A stretch of DNA of 64,000 nucleotides from Pedobacter sp. Hv1 (GCF_001412215.1 NZ_LLWP01000002.1:310001-374000); one strand, 5' to 3'. Positions 36,018 through 46,198 are shown, numbered from the stretch's first letter. Program-made: numbers and translations. The notes: a model not told the origin generated them from the sequence alone.

Positions 36018-36126
36018 CGTCACATTTAAGACGTAAATCTATTAATTATCTAATTGCCATCTTAGATTAATTTTTGTTTTTTTACCTTAGCTTTCAAATC
36101 TCATAACTTTTTTTTCCTATCAAAAA

Positions 36127-37227
36127 ATGAAAATTACCCATACCGAAATATACCGCTTTAGCATTCCGATGGAACCTTTTGTAATTGCTACGGGCACCAT
36201 GCATTTTGCTCAAAATGTATTGGTTAAAATTTATACCGATGCGGGTATTTATGGTATTGGCGAGTGTTCTGCCTTTCCGATGATTGTTGGCGAAACGCAA
36301 GAAACCTGTTTGGCTATGGCCAAAGATTTCGCACAGATCTGGAAGGGGAAAAATCCTTTGGAAATTCCTGAGCGCATGCAGGATCTGCTGGCCTATGCAG
36401 ACCACAATGCAACCATTAAAAGTGCTTTTGATATGGCTTTGTTTGACATTGCTGCAAAAAATGCCAAATTACCATTGTACCAGTTTTTGGGTGGGCACAA
36501 ACGTACTATTGAAAGCGATATGACCATTGGCATTGATACCCCAGAGGGCATGGCCTTAACTGCACTTAAACATCAAAAAAATGGATGCAGGATCATTAAG
36601 ATCAAATTAGGGAAAAAAGTGCATGAAGATATTGAAAGGGTAAAACAGATCAGGGCTGCTGTAGGTGATGAGATGATCTTGCGATTAGACGCCAATCAGG
36701 GTTGGAGTTTTGATGATGCCCTTTTTGCGCTTGGAGAATTAGAGCGCCAAAATATAGAGTTTTGCGAACAACCCATGCGTACCTGGTTTGATGATCAATT
36801 ACCTGAATTGGCCTTAAATTCTAAAATTAAAATCATGGCCGACGAAAGTTGTTACCACCATCATGATGCCAGAAGATTGATCAATAACAAGGCTTGTGAA
36901 TATCTGAATATTAAATTCGCTAAATCTGGAGGCATTTTAGAAGCCCAAAAAATTCATGAAGAAGCACTACAACATGGTGTAAAATGCATGATTGGCAGCA
37001 TGTTAGAAAGCAGGATTGCTCTAACAGCTAATTTACATTTTGCCTTGGCCAGCGCCAATGTGGTATTTTTTGATCTGGACACTTGTTTATTAGGACATTT
37101 GGTTGACCCTGTAATTGGTGGTTTAACTTACGATGGTTATTTCTTAAGTGTACCCGATGGTATTGGTATTGGTGCAGATGCGGATCCGGCGTTCTTAGCT
37201 GATTGCGAAAAATGGGTAATTGCCTAA
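36127..37227 (+). CDS. Dipeptide epimerase, enolase superfamily (L-Ala-D/L-Glu type)
   Basis: A 366-residue member of the muconate-lactonising subgroup. Its N-terminal capping domain (about 1-125) is followed by a TIM barrel with the expected residues: KxK in IKIKLGKK (acid/base lysine), metal ligands Asp in RLDANQGW, Glu in CEQPMRTW and Asp in MADESCYHH, and a second catalytic lysine in NIKFAKSGG. The C-terminal block GLTYDGYFLSVPDGIGIG fits L-Ala-D/L-Glu and related dipeptide epimerases used in murein peptide recycling. Specificity could differ, as is common in this family. It stands alone, divergent from the DUF255 gene. Confidence 0.88.
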   Translation: MKITHTEIYRFSIPMEPFVIATGTMHFAQNVLVKIYTDAGIYGIGECSAFPMIVGETQETCLAMAKDFAQIWKGKNPLEIPERMQDLLAYADHNATIKSAFDMALFDIAAKNAKLPLYQFLGGHKRTIESDMTIGIDTPEGMALTALKHQKNGCRIIKIKLGKKVHEDIERVKQIRAAVGDEMILRLDANQGWSFDDALFALGELERQNIEFCEQPMRTWFDDQLPELALNSKIKIMADESCYHHHDARRLINNKACEYLNIKFAKSGGILEAQKIHEEALQHGVKCMIGSMLESRIALTANLHFALASANVVFFDLDTCLLGHLVDPVIGGLTYDGYFLSVPDGIGIGADADPAFLADCEKWVIA

Positions 37228-37421
37228 AAATCATAACTATAACTTAACATATTCAGGTTGGTATTTTAACAATCGTAAGTTTTCATTTTTTATCAATTTA
37301 TTTTCGTCTATGATAAAAGGCTGTTCGTCGATGATTATAATATTTTAGTATAAAAAAGAAGATTTGGTGCAACTTTATTTAAATAAGGGCGTCTTATCTA
37401 CAAATCCACACAAATAATATT

Positions 37422-38027
37422 ATGGTTATGAAAACTTCAATCAAATCACTAGTCGCTGCAGCTTTAATGACTGTAGTAGTTTCAACATCAACAGTTTACG
37501 CTTACAGCCCAGCGCCTTTAAAAACTATTTCGGCAAGTGCTGTAGATGTTACTGCAATTAAAAAAGTAATTGTTAAAGGAAATGTAGAAGTGACCTTAGT
37601 TCAAGCTCCTAGCTCAAAGGTTTTGTTTAAAAATGAAAATGATGCTTATGTACAAGTTAAACAAGTTGGCAATTCATTATTTGTAGATACGAAAAAAAGT
37701 GATGAAACTGCGAAAATTACAGTATATGTAGACGAAATTTATAGAGTTGATGCTTCAGGTAATGCTGTAGTACACACAAAAGAGGCCTTGAAATTAGATT
37801 ATCTTCAAGTATTCTTAAAAGATAACGCAAAAGCAGATATCAATTCTACAACTTTAGGCTTATACACTTCTCTTATTGGTGCTTCAGAATTAAAATTACA
37901 AGGTTCTACAAATGACCATGTAGTTGCAATGGACGCCTTATCAAAAATTACCATGGAGAAATTTAGTGCTGTAAAAACTGAGAAAAAATCTATCAGTATG
38001 CCAGAATATGCTGCATTGAACGATTAA
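37422..38027 (+). CDS. GIN domain (DUF2807) secreted protein
   Basis: The 201-residue protein has a signal peptide ending STVYA (about residue 27) and a right-handed beta-helix-like repeat region, with the DUF2807 blocks AIKKVIVKGNVEVTLVQ at the start and YRVDASGNAVVHTKEALK in the middle. GIN domains in Bacteroidetes are exported and related to the head of autotransporter adhesins. The role is unknown; binding to a partner at the surface is plausible. A second ATG lies two codons downstream. It is a single gene with its own terminator. Confidence 0.82.
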   Translation: MVMKTSIKSLVAAALMTVVVSTSTVYAYSPAPLKTISASAVDVTAIKKVIVKGNVEVTLVQAPSSKVLFKNENDAYVQVKQVGNSLFVDTKKSDETAKITVYVDEIYRVDASGNAVVHTKEALKLDYLQVFLKDNAKADINSTTLGLYTSLIGASELKLQGSTNDHVVAMDALSKITMEKFSAVKTEKKSISMPEYAALND

Positions 38028-38054
38028 AATTACAGGTTAGATTAAACAAATAAG

Positions 38055-38085
38055 AAGCCTACTGTTCATTCGGTAGGCTTTTTTT
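38055..38085. terminator. Bidirectional terminator
   Basis: AAGCCTAC and GTAGGCTT pair over 8 bp around a 10-base loop, with a T-run. It separates the GIN gene from the convergent GH25 gene, whose stop lies just inside the T-run. Confidence 0.88.
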
Positions 38086-38914
38086 ATTGCACCAATAATT
38101 GACTGAACTGTAAACTATCGCCATTAAATGCATTGAAATCTACCACATGATTAATTCCATTGATACGGGCCTTATCAGAATGTTGCCAAAACCTCCAGGC
38201 ACTACTTGGTATTTTTAACTTAGGTTGATGGTAATGTGCCACCCAAAAAGGGTAACTGTCATAATATCCCATTAAATGATCTTGGTAAAATTTTAAACCC
38301 GAATAAATAATGGGTCTCACTTTTGTTTTCACTTCAATCTGAATAATAAAGGCATTCAATTCTTTTCTCATTTGAGCAGGCGATACACCATCTAAACTTT
38401 CGATATCAACTACCGGAGGCAAATCTCCCTTTTCGATGTTTACCGTTTGCAAGAAAAAGTTAGCTTGCCATAATCCCGATCGTTTGGGCCTAAAAAAATG
38501 GTATGCTCCTACTTTTAATCCCGCTTTTGGAGCCTCACGCCAATTGCGTTGAAAATACGGATCAACATTTAACAACCCCTCTGTGGCTTTGATAAATGCA
38601 AAAGTAACCGCTACGTTATCTTCTTTCATGGCTTTTACCTTTTGCCAGTCTATTTTACCTTGATAATAGGAAACATCAATGCCATGAATGGTATACTTTT
38701 TAGGAATTTTGATATTGAAACTTTCATAGGTTCTATAGTTTCGATCTTCGTTTGGATGGCGCAACCAAAACCAAGCAGCAGAAGCTACTTTTAACACATA
38801 ACCATAATAAAATGGCGATAAAAGCACCAACAGCACACCAACTATTGCAAACTTAAGTGTGGTAGACAGACCTTTGGTCTTTTTAGTGGAAGGTTTTCTT
38901 TTCCTAGGTGGCAT
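38084..38914 (-). CDS. GH25 family lysozyme-like muramidase, membrane-anchored
   Basis: This 276-residue protein has a basic N-terminus (MPPRKRKPSTKKTKG), one signal-anchor helix (about 23-43) and a GH25 domain (about 80-276). Key blocks are IHGIDVSYYQGKIDW, AFIKATEG, KVGAYHFFRP, the acidic DIESLDG (catalytic Asp/Glu region), YSGLKF and WQHSD near the end. GH25 enzymes cleave the muramic acid-GlcNAc bond. The anchor suggests action in the periplasm from the inner membrane. It is not followed by a holin or phage genes, so it is a cell-wall enzyme rather than a prophage endolysin. Confidence 0.9.
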   Translation of the reverse strand: MPPRKRKPSTKKTKGLSTTLKFAIVGVLLVLLSPFYYGYVLKVASAAWFWLRHPNEDRNYRTYESFNIKIPKKYTIHGIDVSYYQGKIDWQKVKAMKEDNVAVTFAFIKATEGLLNVDPYFQRNWREAPKAGLKVGAYHFFRPKRSGLWQANFFLQTVNIEKGDLPPVVDIESLDGVSPAQMRKELNAFIIQIEVKTKVRPIIYSGLKFYQDHLMGYYDSYPFWVAHYHQPKLKIPSSAWRFWQHSDKARINGINHVVDFNAFNGDSLQFSQLLVQ

Positions 38915-39015
38915 TTGCTAAAAATACCCAATAAAAATGTCCTTTCAAACGAAGAGAGAAATCTATTGGGCAGATTTCTCTCTTCATTAAATTTGTTCGA
39001 AAGGATGTAAATTAC

Positions 39016-40386
39016 CTATTTGCTTAATTCAGCATAATATTTATGGAACAATGGCAAAGTTTCGATGCCTTTGTAATAATTATAAATATCGTATTTTTCA
39101 TTTGGCGAGTGCAAAGCATCACTATCTAATCCAAAACCGAATAGCACAGATTTAATGCCTAAAACATCTTCAAACAGCGCTACAATTGGAATACTACCTC
39201 CACCACGTGTTGGAATTGGTTTTTTCCCAAAGCTATCTTCAATTGCTTTTTCTGCTGCACGATAAGCCACACTATCTGTTGGGGTTACCACAGGCTCGCC
39301 ACCATGGTGTGGAGTAACTTTTACTTTTACGTAGTCTGGAGCAATGCTTTCGAAGTGTTTGGTAAAAATTTCAGAAATTTCTTCAGAGCTTTGGTTTGGC
39401 ACTAAACGCATTGATATTTTAGCATTAGCTTTACTTGGCAATACAGTTTTTGCACCTTCGCCAATGTAACCGCTCCAAATTCCGTTCACTTCTAGGGTTG
39501 GTCTTGTACCAGTACGTTCTAATGTGCTGTATCCTTTTTCTCCCCAGTCTGCTTTAATTTCAAGATCTTCTTTATATTCTGTTAAATCAAAAGGAGCCGA
39601 ATTTAATGCCTTTTTCTCTTCCTCAGTCAACTCAACAACTTTATCGTAAAATGCCGGAATAGTAATATGGTTGTTTTCATCGTGAAGCGATGCAATCATT
39701 TTACATAAAATAGTTGCAGGGTTGGCTACTGCGCCACCATATACACCAGAGTGCAGATCGCGGTTTGGCCCTACTACTTCAACTTCCATATAAGCCAAGC
39801 CACGTAAACCAGTTTCTATAGATGGGTTTTCCATACTGATCATAGACGTATCAGAAATTAAAACCACATCAGCTTTTAATCTTTCGGCATTGGCTTTCAC
39901 AAAAATACCAAGGTTAGCAGAACCTACTTCTTCTTCACCCTCAATCATGAATTTAACATTGCAAGCCAAGGTGTTGGTTTTCATCATCAACTCAAATGCT
40001 TTTACATGCATATAAAACTGACCTTTGTCATCGCAAGCGCCACGGGCATATATTTTACCATCGCGAACTGTTGGTTCGAAAGGTGGAGTTTTCCATAATT
40101 CAAGTGGATCTGGTGGTTGTACATCGTAGTGTCCGTAAATTAAAACGGTTGGCAAGCTTGCATCTACAATTTTTTCTCCATAAACGATCGGATATCCTGC
40201 TGTTTCACAGATTTCAACTTTGTCGGCACCTGCTTCTATTAGCTTTTGGGCTACAAAATCAGCTGTTTTTAACACATCTCCTTTGTATTTTGGATCGGCA
40301 CTAACCGATGGAAAACGTAACAATTCAAACAACTCATCTAAAAAGCGTTGCTTATTGTCTTCAACATATTTCTTGATTTCTTGCAT
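39016..40386 (-). CDS. M20 family dipeptidase
   Basis: A 456-residue zinc peptidase with all visible M20 residues: His and Asp in YGHYDVQPPDPLELW, a bridging Asp in ARGACDDKGQ, the catalytic Glu pair in EGEEEVGS, Asp in ISDTSM and His near the end in ALHSPNEKYDIYNY. A dimerisation insert separates the two halves (about 190-330). Family members cut dipeptides or carnosine-like substrates in the cytosol. There is no signal peptide. It stands 100 bases upstream of the GH25 gene on the same strand and could be transcribed with it. Confidence 0.93.
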   Translation of the reverse strand: MQEIKKYVEDNKQRFLDELFELLRFPSVSADPKYKGDVLKTADFVAQKLIEAGADKVEICETAGYPIVYGEKIVDASLPTVLIYGHYDVQPPDPLELWKTPPFEPTVRDGKIYARGACDDKGQFYMHVKAFELMMKTNTLACNVKFMIEGEEEVGSANLGIFVKANAERLKADVVLISDTSMISMENPSIETGLRGLAYMEVEVVGPNRDLHSGVYGGAVANPATILCKMIASLHDENNHITIPAFYDKVVELTEEEKKALNSAPFDLTEYKEDLEIKADWGEKGYSTLERTGTRPTLEVNGIWSGYIGEGAKTVLPSKANAKISMRLVPNQSSEEISEIFTKHFESIAPDYVKVKVTPHHGGEPVVTPTDSVAYRAAEKAIEDSFGKKPIPTRGGGSIPIVALFEDVLGIKSVLFGFGLDSDALHSPNEKYDIYNYYKGIETLPLFHKYYAELSK

Positions 40387-40563
40387 AACATTTATATTTT
40401 GAACAAATATAGGTTTTTCGCCAAAAGCATTAACAAAACAATTGAATCAATAATTAATTCATTTAGATTAACTAAATCTAAATCAAGCCCATACTAGCTA
40501 TATTAATATTTATATATTTGTATTTTAATAACCACGTTTTGCGCTATAATTATTATTAAGGGG

Positions 40564-41526
40564 ATGAGATTTCGTGCTTTAGCGCTATGCTTTGCTATTT
40601 TATTTTGTTTGTCTCTACAATCAACTGCTCAAATTACCGGAGCCAGCTGTCCTGAGTCTGCCAAATATTTTTCAAAAGACAGTGTAAACGTGGTTACTTT
40701 TGGTGCCAGCACTGTAGAAGGGGTTAATGGGCTTAACTTTCAATCGTATCTTACCACTAACTTTTTCAATTGTTACCTCAATAAAACCATCAATATTCAA
40801 AAGTATGGGGTAAGTGGCGAAACTACTACCCAAGGTTTATCGCGTATTGATAATGCCATTGCAGGCAAAACCGGTTTTATTGTCATACTAATTGGAGCCA
40901 ACGATGCGCTACAGATCGATGCAGGCAAAATGACCCTTGCCCAAACTGAAACCAACATGCGTGCTTTAATTGTAAAATCGCTCAACCAAAATCTGGTACC
41001 GATTGTATGTACACTTCAAAATTTTGACGACAGAAACAGTGCTCTCTATAGAAGGGTAAATGTATTGGTTAAGTCAATTAACGATATGTATAAACGTTTG
41101 ATTAAAGAATACAATATCTATCTTGGGGATATCAATGCAGCCATGCGCAGAGATTTCACCCTTTACCAAGATGTTGTACACCCCAATGCAAGAGGCAATA
41201 GGTTAATTAGCTTTGTGCTTTTTGATACCATCAATAAAATTATTGCCGAAAGGTTTTTGCAGTTTACCGTTAGCCAAAATTATCCTAACCCTGGTAAAAA
41301 CACTACTGCTGTAGATATCATTATGCCAGAGGCAGATAAAGTAGAATTTAAACTCTATAACATACAAGGTAAACTGATCCAAACCGTGCTGAACGAATAT
41401 TTAAATACTGGAAAACATACCATTCAGATCAATTTAGATTACCTTATACCGGGTGTTTATATTTATAGGGTAGCCACTAGTTCTGGTTTATATGTAACCA
41501 CAAAAAAGATGATCGTGGTTCGATAG
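40564..41526 (+). CDS. SGNH/GDSL hydrolase with type IX secretion C-terminal domain
   Basis: The 320-residue protein begins with a signal peptide (about 1-22, ending QSTAQ). The SGNH blocks are FGASTVEG (block I, with GAS in place of GDS), SGETTTQG, GANDALQI and DVVHPNARG (Asp and His of the triad). After about residue 235 comes a type A T9SS sorting domain: SQNYPNPGKN, a VEFKLYNIQGKLI strand, LIPGVYIYRV and the basic-ended KKMIVVR. It should therefore be secreted through the T9SS and act on an esterified or glycan substrate outside the cell. Confidence 0.92.
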   Translation: MRFRALALCFAILFCLSLQSTAQITGASCPESAKYFSKDSVNVVTFGASTVEGVNGLNFQSYLTTNFFNCYLNKTINIQKYGVSGETTTQGLSRIDNAIAGKTGFIVILIGANDALQIDAGKMTLAQTETNMRALIVKSLNQNLVPIVCTLQNFDDRNSALYRRVNVLVKSINDMYKRLIKEYNIYLGDINAAMRRDFTLYQDVVHPNARGNRLISFVLFDTINKIIAERFLQFTVSQNYPNPGKNTTAVDIIMPEADKVEFKLYNIQGKLIQTVLNEYLNTGKHTIQINLDYLIPGVYIYRVATSSGLYVTTKKMIVVR

Positions 41527-41585
41527 CATTAGCCTATTTACTTTATTCCTTTATTGTTATCTTTAGAGCATAAACATAAGGACAA

Positions 41586-42116
41586 ATGCAACATTTCACC
41601 AATGAAAACATCGATCTAGATCAGCTCCCAAAATATCAGGAAATTGTATTGACGGCTCCCGACAAAAAATACTGGAAAGTGATCGTCATCAACACCTGCA
41701 TTTTCTTATTTGTAATTGGTACGGGCCTTGGTATTTTTCTTTGGTTAAACGTACATGTTAAACCCTATATCTATCCAATTATTGGTGGTTTTTTGATTTT
41801 CACTATCCTCCTTTTTCTAATTCACAGGGCAAGCTTCAAAAAAAGAGGATTTGCCCTCCGTGAGAAAGACATGGTCTATAAAAGTGGTATTATTGCTGAA
41901 AAAACATCAATTGTTCCGCTTAACAGGATACAGCACGTGGCCTTAGATGAAGGTGTTTTTTCGAGAATGTACGGTTTAGCCACTTTAGAAATCCATACCG
42001 CTGGTGGTAGCGCTGGCCATATGCATATTGCTGGAATTCCTGTCGAAAAAGCCAATGTGATTAAAGAGGCACTACTTAAAAGAATAGATCTGTTAGAAAG
42101 TTTAGCTGTAGATTAA
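41586..42116 (+). CDS. PH-domain membrane protein, YdbS-like
   Basis: A 176-residue protein with two transmembrane helices (about 34-55 and 60-81) and a C-terminal bacterial PH (bPH2, formerly DUF304) domain beginning LREKDMVYKSGIIAEKTSIVP, LNRIQHVALDEGVFSRMYGLATL and a final beta pair. Its stop overlaps the start of the next gene (TAATG). The YdbS/YdbT pair is widespread, and the proteins may act together as a membrane complex; in Bacillus, loss of the pair affects tolerance to other bacteria's antimicrobials. Function here not known. Confidence 0.88.
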   Translation: MQHFTNENIDLDQLPKYQEIVLTAPDKKYWKVIVINTCIFLFVIGTGLGIFLWLNVHVKPYIYPIIGGFLIFTILLFLIHRASFKKRGFALREKDMVYKSGIIAEKTSIVPLNRIQHVALDEGVFSRMYGLATLEIHTAGGSAGHMHIAGIPVEKANVIKEALLKRIDLLESLAVD

Positions 42117-43624
42117 TGAATTACGATTTCAGTAAACCTCAAAGACAATCTGCCGCAGGGATCATCATCATGGCTGCAAATACGCTGCAACATGTCATTA
42201 GGGCTTTAATTTTGCCCATCTTAATTTTTATTGTTAAGGCACAAAAAGATATGCTTTTATATACCGGATTGGGGATAACCTCATTAGTGGTCATTATTCT
42301 GGTCTATTCTTATTTTAACTACAAGAAATTTACCTTCTATTTAGATGAAGCAAACCAGGCTTTTATCATTAACAAAGGAATATTTAACAAAACATTGTTA
42401 ACCATACAGTTAGACAAAATTCAACAAGTAAACATCAACCAATCACTCTTACAGAAAATTATTGGTGTATATAGTTTACAGATAGACACTCCTGGTGGAG
42501 ACCGCAAAGAAGTAAGCATCAAAGCTATTGACGAACAAATTGCCTACAGTTTGAAAGAACGTTTGTTAAATGGTCATCAAACTGCGATAAATCAAGATCT
42601 TTTGATTGAAGAACAGCCACAAACACAAAGCAAAATTCCATTTTTAAAAATTAGCATCCCTACTTTATTTAAGGTTGGGCTAACCTCTCATTACGGGAGT
42701 AGTTTGGCTTTATTAACGGGTTTTGCCTATGCCCTATTTCACAATGCCAAAGAACTTTTAAAAGCGTTTGCTACTGACGATGGACAGGTTGAAGCCGCCA
42801 TAAAAAGTGGTGTTTCGCTCTTTTCTGCAGGTATACTTGTTGCATTATTGTTGTTGATCTTATTGGCCATTAACATTGTGAGAACTTTTATTAAATATTT
42901 CGACTTTGAAATTAGCCAACATAAACATTCGCTACTCATTTCATCAGGGCTATTTGCCAAGAAAAATACTTTATTGAGCCCACATAAAGTTCAAATTACT
43001 ACCTATAGCCAAAATTATTTCCAGAAAAAGTTCAACATGCTTAACCTGAACCTGAAACAGGCACATGATGGAGAGGGAGAAAATGAAAAAGAAAGACAAA
43101 AATCTAATTTGGAAGTTCCGGGTTGTAACCCTACGGAGCGGGATGAATTATTGAAAATGATCTTGGGCGAAATTCCTAAAGAAGGAGCTAGTTTTATTCC
43201 TAACTATCGCTTTTTAAACCTGCCCATTTTCTTTATGGTGGCCATCCCTGTTGGGATATTTTTGATATTCTGGAACAATTTTGAGCAGGTTAAACCTTTT
43301 TATCCCCTTGCCATTGCTTACGCTATAGTGGTTATTGGCATGATCTACATCAGCTACAAAAGACATCGATTAATTGTAAGTCAAGATTTCATCATTAAGA
43401 AATCTGGTATTTGGGATATTTCGCACGAAATTATTTTCCCTCATAAAATTCAATCCATTACCACATTCCAATATCCTTGGCATAAAGGAGTAGATGTTGG
43501 CCACGTTAATTTACACACAGCAGCCGGCACCATCCATTTTAAATATGGCAATTATACTGAGATCAAACATTTGGCTAATTATTGGCTGTATCAGATAGAA
43601 AGTGGAAGTGAAGAGTGGATGTAG
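42116..43624 (+). CDS. PH-domain membrane protein, YdbT-like
   Basis: This 502-residue protein contains about six membrane helices in three pairs (about 16-65, 190-275, 365-410) and repeated bPH2 domains after the pairs: FYLDEANQAFIINKGIFNKT, EISQHKHSLLISSGLFAKKN and LIVSQDFIIKKSGIWDISHE each start a domain, and DKIQQVNI / HKVQITTY / HKIQSITT are the repeated strands. It is the usual partner of the YdbS-like protein, to which it is translationally coupled. A heptad array begins six bases after its stop codon. Confidence 0.88.
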   Translation: MNYDFSKPQRQSAAGIIIMAANTLQHVIRALILPILIFIVKAQKDMLLYTGLGITSLVVIILVYSYFNYKKFTFYLDEANQAFIINKGIFNKTLLTIQLDKIQQVNINQSLLQKIIGVYSLQIDTPGGDRKEVSIKAIDEQIAYSLKERLLNGHQTAINQDLLIEEQPQTQSKIPFLKISIPTLFKVGLTSHYGSSLALLTGFAYALFHNAKELLKAFATDDGQVEAAIKSGVSLFSAGILVALLLLILLAINIVRTFIKYFDFEISQHKHSLLISSGLFAKKNTLLSPHKVQITTYSQNYFQKKFNMLNLNLKQAHDGEGENEKERQKSNLEVPGCNPTERDELLKMILGEIPKEGASFIPNYRFLNLPIFFMVAIPVGIFLIFWNNFEQVKPFYPLAIAYAIVVIGMIYISYKRHRLIVSQDFIIKKSGIWDISHEIIFPHKIQSITTFQYPWHKGVDVGHVNLHTAAGTIHFKYGNYTEIKHLANYWLYQIESGSEEWM

Positions 43625-43630
43625 TAGAAA

Positions 43631-43834
43631 GTTGTAAGTTCAAAGTTGTAAGTTATAAGTTGAGAGTTGTAAGTTATAGGTTACGGGTTCAAAGTGGAAA
43701 GTTATAAGTCGATATCATTCACAAAGTGTGACAGTTATTGAAAATATTCACAAAATTGAAATGCTTTACTAGATCTTTATACTTTGTACTATTGAATCTA
43801 TTCCCCATTTCCAATTCCCTATTCCCTACATGAA
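43631..43834. repeat. Composite heptad repeat, copy 1
   Basis: Twelve perfectly phased GTTNNAA-type heptads (43631-43714: GTTGTAA, GTTCAAA, GTTGTAA, GTTATAA, GTTGAGA and so on) are followed by a non-repetitive core with two ATTCACAAA motifs (about 43715-43799), then five ATTNCCN-type heptads (43800-43834: ATTCCCC, ATTTCCA, ATTCCCT, ATTCCCT, ACATGAA). The same three-part layout recurs at 61662-61985. Confidence 0.85.
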
Positions 43835-43912
43835 TCAATAAATTTCTTTATCAACAAATTCGATAAAAGCACATAATTTGCTATTTTTGAACCTCAAAAG
43901 ACAGGAGCCGAT

Positions 43913-46198
43913 TTGGATTATTTAGAAGGATTAAACCCACAACAACGAGCAGCGGTAGAAAACACAGAAGGACCAGTAATGATTGTTGCTGGTGCGGGTT
44001 CAGGCAAAACTAGGGTAATTACCTATAGAGTAGCCCACCTGATACAAAAGGGAGTAGACGCCTTTAATATTTTAGTGTTAACCTTTACCAATAAAGCCAG
44101 TAAAGATATGCGTGAGCGTATTGGCAAAGTGGTAGGTAGTGAAGCCAAAAATATCTGGATGGGTACTTTCCACTCTGTATTTGCCAAAATTTTAAGGGTT
44201 GAAGCAGAGAAAATTGGTTATCCTTCTAACTTTACCATTTACGATACCGACGATAGCAAGAGCTTAATCAGAAGCATTTTAAAAGAAATGCAATTGGATG
44301 ATAAGCTATACGCAGCAAATGTGGTGTACAATCGTATCTCAGCTGCTAAAAACAACCTAATTTCTGCAACCGAGTATTTAGAAAATGATCAGATCCAGGC
44401 CGAAGATGCTGGTAATAAACGCCCATTGTTAGGCTTAATTTATGACACTTATGCCAAACGCTGTTACAAAGCTGGCGCAATGGATTTTGATGATTTGTTA
44501 TTCAAAACCAATATCCTCCTTAAAAATCATCCAGATGTTTTAAATAAATACCAACATAAGTTTAAGTATCTAATGGTTGATGAGTACCAGGATACCAACT
44601 TTTCGCAATACACCATTGTTAAAAAATTGGCAGCCGCACACCAAAATATTTGTGTGGTGGGCGATGATGCGCAAAGTATTTATGCTTTTCGTGGTGCAAA
44701 CATCCAGAACATCTTAAACTTTGAACGCGATTATCCTGAGTTGAAGGTTTATAAATTGGAGCAAAACTATCGTTCTACGCAAAGTATTGTAGAAGTAGCC
44801 AATAGTATCATTGCCAACAATAAAAACCAGCTCGAAAAAAATGTATTCTCCGAAAACGAAAAAGGAGATCGAATTAAGGTTTCGAGAGCTTTTACAGATA
44901 ATGAAGAAGGCAAATTAGTTGCAGAGGCCATTGTACAGGATAGAGCTAATGCTGGAATACAATACAAAGATTTTGCCATTTTATACCGTACCAATGCTCA
45001 AAGTAGGGCAATGGAGGAAGCTTTACGAAAGCTCAACGTACCTTATAAAATTTACGGAGGTTTGTCTTTTTATCAACGTAAAGAGATCAAAGATTTAATC
45101 GCTTATTTCCGTTTAACCTTTAACCCTGCCGATGAGGAGGCCATTAAACGTGTAATTAACTATCCACGTCGTGGTTTGGGCGATACCACCATCGAAAAAA
45201 TTGCAGTTGCCGCCGATAAACATGATGTTACCATGTGGCAGGTCATCTGTAATCCACAACAATATATTGAAGGTAGGATTGCCAATCAGTTAAATGATTT
45301 TGCGGTAATGATCCAAAGTTTTGCTGCAGAATCTAAAAAACTAGATGCTTACGATACCGCCTTATTTATTGCACAACACTCTGGCATTTTAAAAGAACTA
45401 CATACCGACGATAGTGTAGAAGGTCGTAGCCGTTATGAGAATATCCAAGAATTACTGAACGGGATTAAAGAATTTGCAGAACGAGAAGATATCGAAGACC
45501 GCAGTTTGGCCATCTTTATGCAGGATATTGCCTTGTTAACCAATGACGACCGTCAGGATGATAAAGATAAGGATACCGTTTCTTTGATGACTATCCACTC
45601 TGCCAAAGGTTTGGAGTTTAAAAACGTATTTATTGTAGGCTTGGAAGAGAACCTGTTCCCTTCTCAAATGTCTTTAACCTCAAGAACTGATTTGGAAGAA
45701 GAAAGACGTTTATTTTATGTAGCTATAACCAGAGCAGAGAAAAAATTAACCATTACCTACTCTACTTCGCGTTACCGTTGGGGCACATTAACATCATGTG
45801 AACCAAGTCGTTTCATTAACGAAATCAATCCTTCTTACTTAGAATTAGAGGTGGTAAAACCTGCAAAAAGTAATTTTGGAGAGAACAGTTTTGATGGCGA
45901 ACGCAAAACCTGGAGCCAACAACGTGAATTTACCCCTAAACCTACCACAAGCACAACGGTAATTAGGCCAAAAACAACTTCCATTTTACCTAAGGCACAC
46001 GTACCAACAGCTGGTTTTACACCTAATGCTGCCAACGAGTTCCAAAATGGGATGGATGTAGAACATGAAAAATTTGGGTTTGGTAAAATTGTAAACCTAG
46101 AAGGCAATTTACCAGATGTAAAAGCAACTGTATTTTTTCAAGGTTTAGGAAATAAACAATTGTTATTAAAATTTGCCAAATTGCGAATTGTGAAATAA
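43913..46198 (+). CDS. UvrD/PcrA-type DNA helicase (superfamily 1)
   Basis: The 761-residue protein has the full set of SF1A helicase motifs: Q-motif and Walker A (GLNPQQRAAV, AGAGSGKTRV), motif Ib, Walker B VDEYQDTN, GDDAQSIYAFRGA (motif III), YRTNAQSRAMEE, TIHSAKGLEF (motif V) and VAITRAEKKL (motif VI). A C-terminal tail (about 660-761) ends in the PcrA-like GxxVxHxxFGxG element (GMDVEHEKFGFGKIV) that binds RNA polymerase. Translation starts at TTG; an AGGAG sequence six bases before it is unusually good for this group and decides the start. Acts in repair, replication and transcription-coupled repair. Confidence 0.95.
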   Translation: MDYLEGLNPQQRAAVENTEGPVMIVAGAGSGKTRVITYRVAHLIQKGVDAFNILVLTFTNKASKDMRERIGKVVGSEAKNIWMGTFHSVFAKILRVEAEKIGYPSNFTIYDTDDSKSLIRSILKEMQLDDKLYAANVVYNRISAAKNNLISATEYLENDQIQAEDAGNKRPLLGLIYDTYAKRCYKAGAMDFDDLLFKTNILLKNHPDVLNKYQHKFKYLMVDEYQDTNFSQYTIVKKLAAAHQNICVVGDDAQSIYAFRGANIQNILNFERDYPELKVYKLEQNYRSTQSIVEVANSIIANNKNQLEKNVFSENEKGDRIKVSRAFTDNEEGKLVAEAIVQDRANAGIQYKDFAILYRTNAQSRAMEEALRKLNVPYKIYGGLSFYQRKEIKDLIAYFRLTFNPADEEAIKRVINYPRRGLGDTTIEKIAVAADKHDVTMWQVICNPQQYIEGRIANQLNDFAVMIQSFAAESKKLDAYDTALFIAQHSGILKELHTDDSVEGRSRYENIQELLNGIKEFAEREDIEDRSLAIFMQDIALLTNDDRQDDKDKDTVSLMTIHSAKGLEFKNVFIVGLEENLFPSQMSLTSRTDLEEERRLFYVAITRAEKKLTITYSTSRYRWGTLTSCEPSRFINEINPSYLELEVVKPAKSNFGENSFDGERKTWSQQREFTPKPTTSTTVIRPKTTSILPKAHVPTAGFTPNAANEFQNGMDVEHEKFGFGKIVNLEGNLPDVKATVFFQGLGNKQLLLKFAKLRIVK

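Noticed and set aside
38084..38914. Prophage endolysin
   Set aside because: GH25 enzymes occur in phages, but there are no holin, tail or integrase genes nearby, and this one has a membrane anchor.
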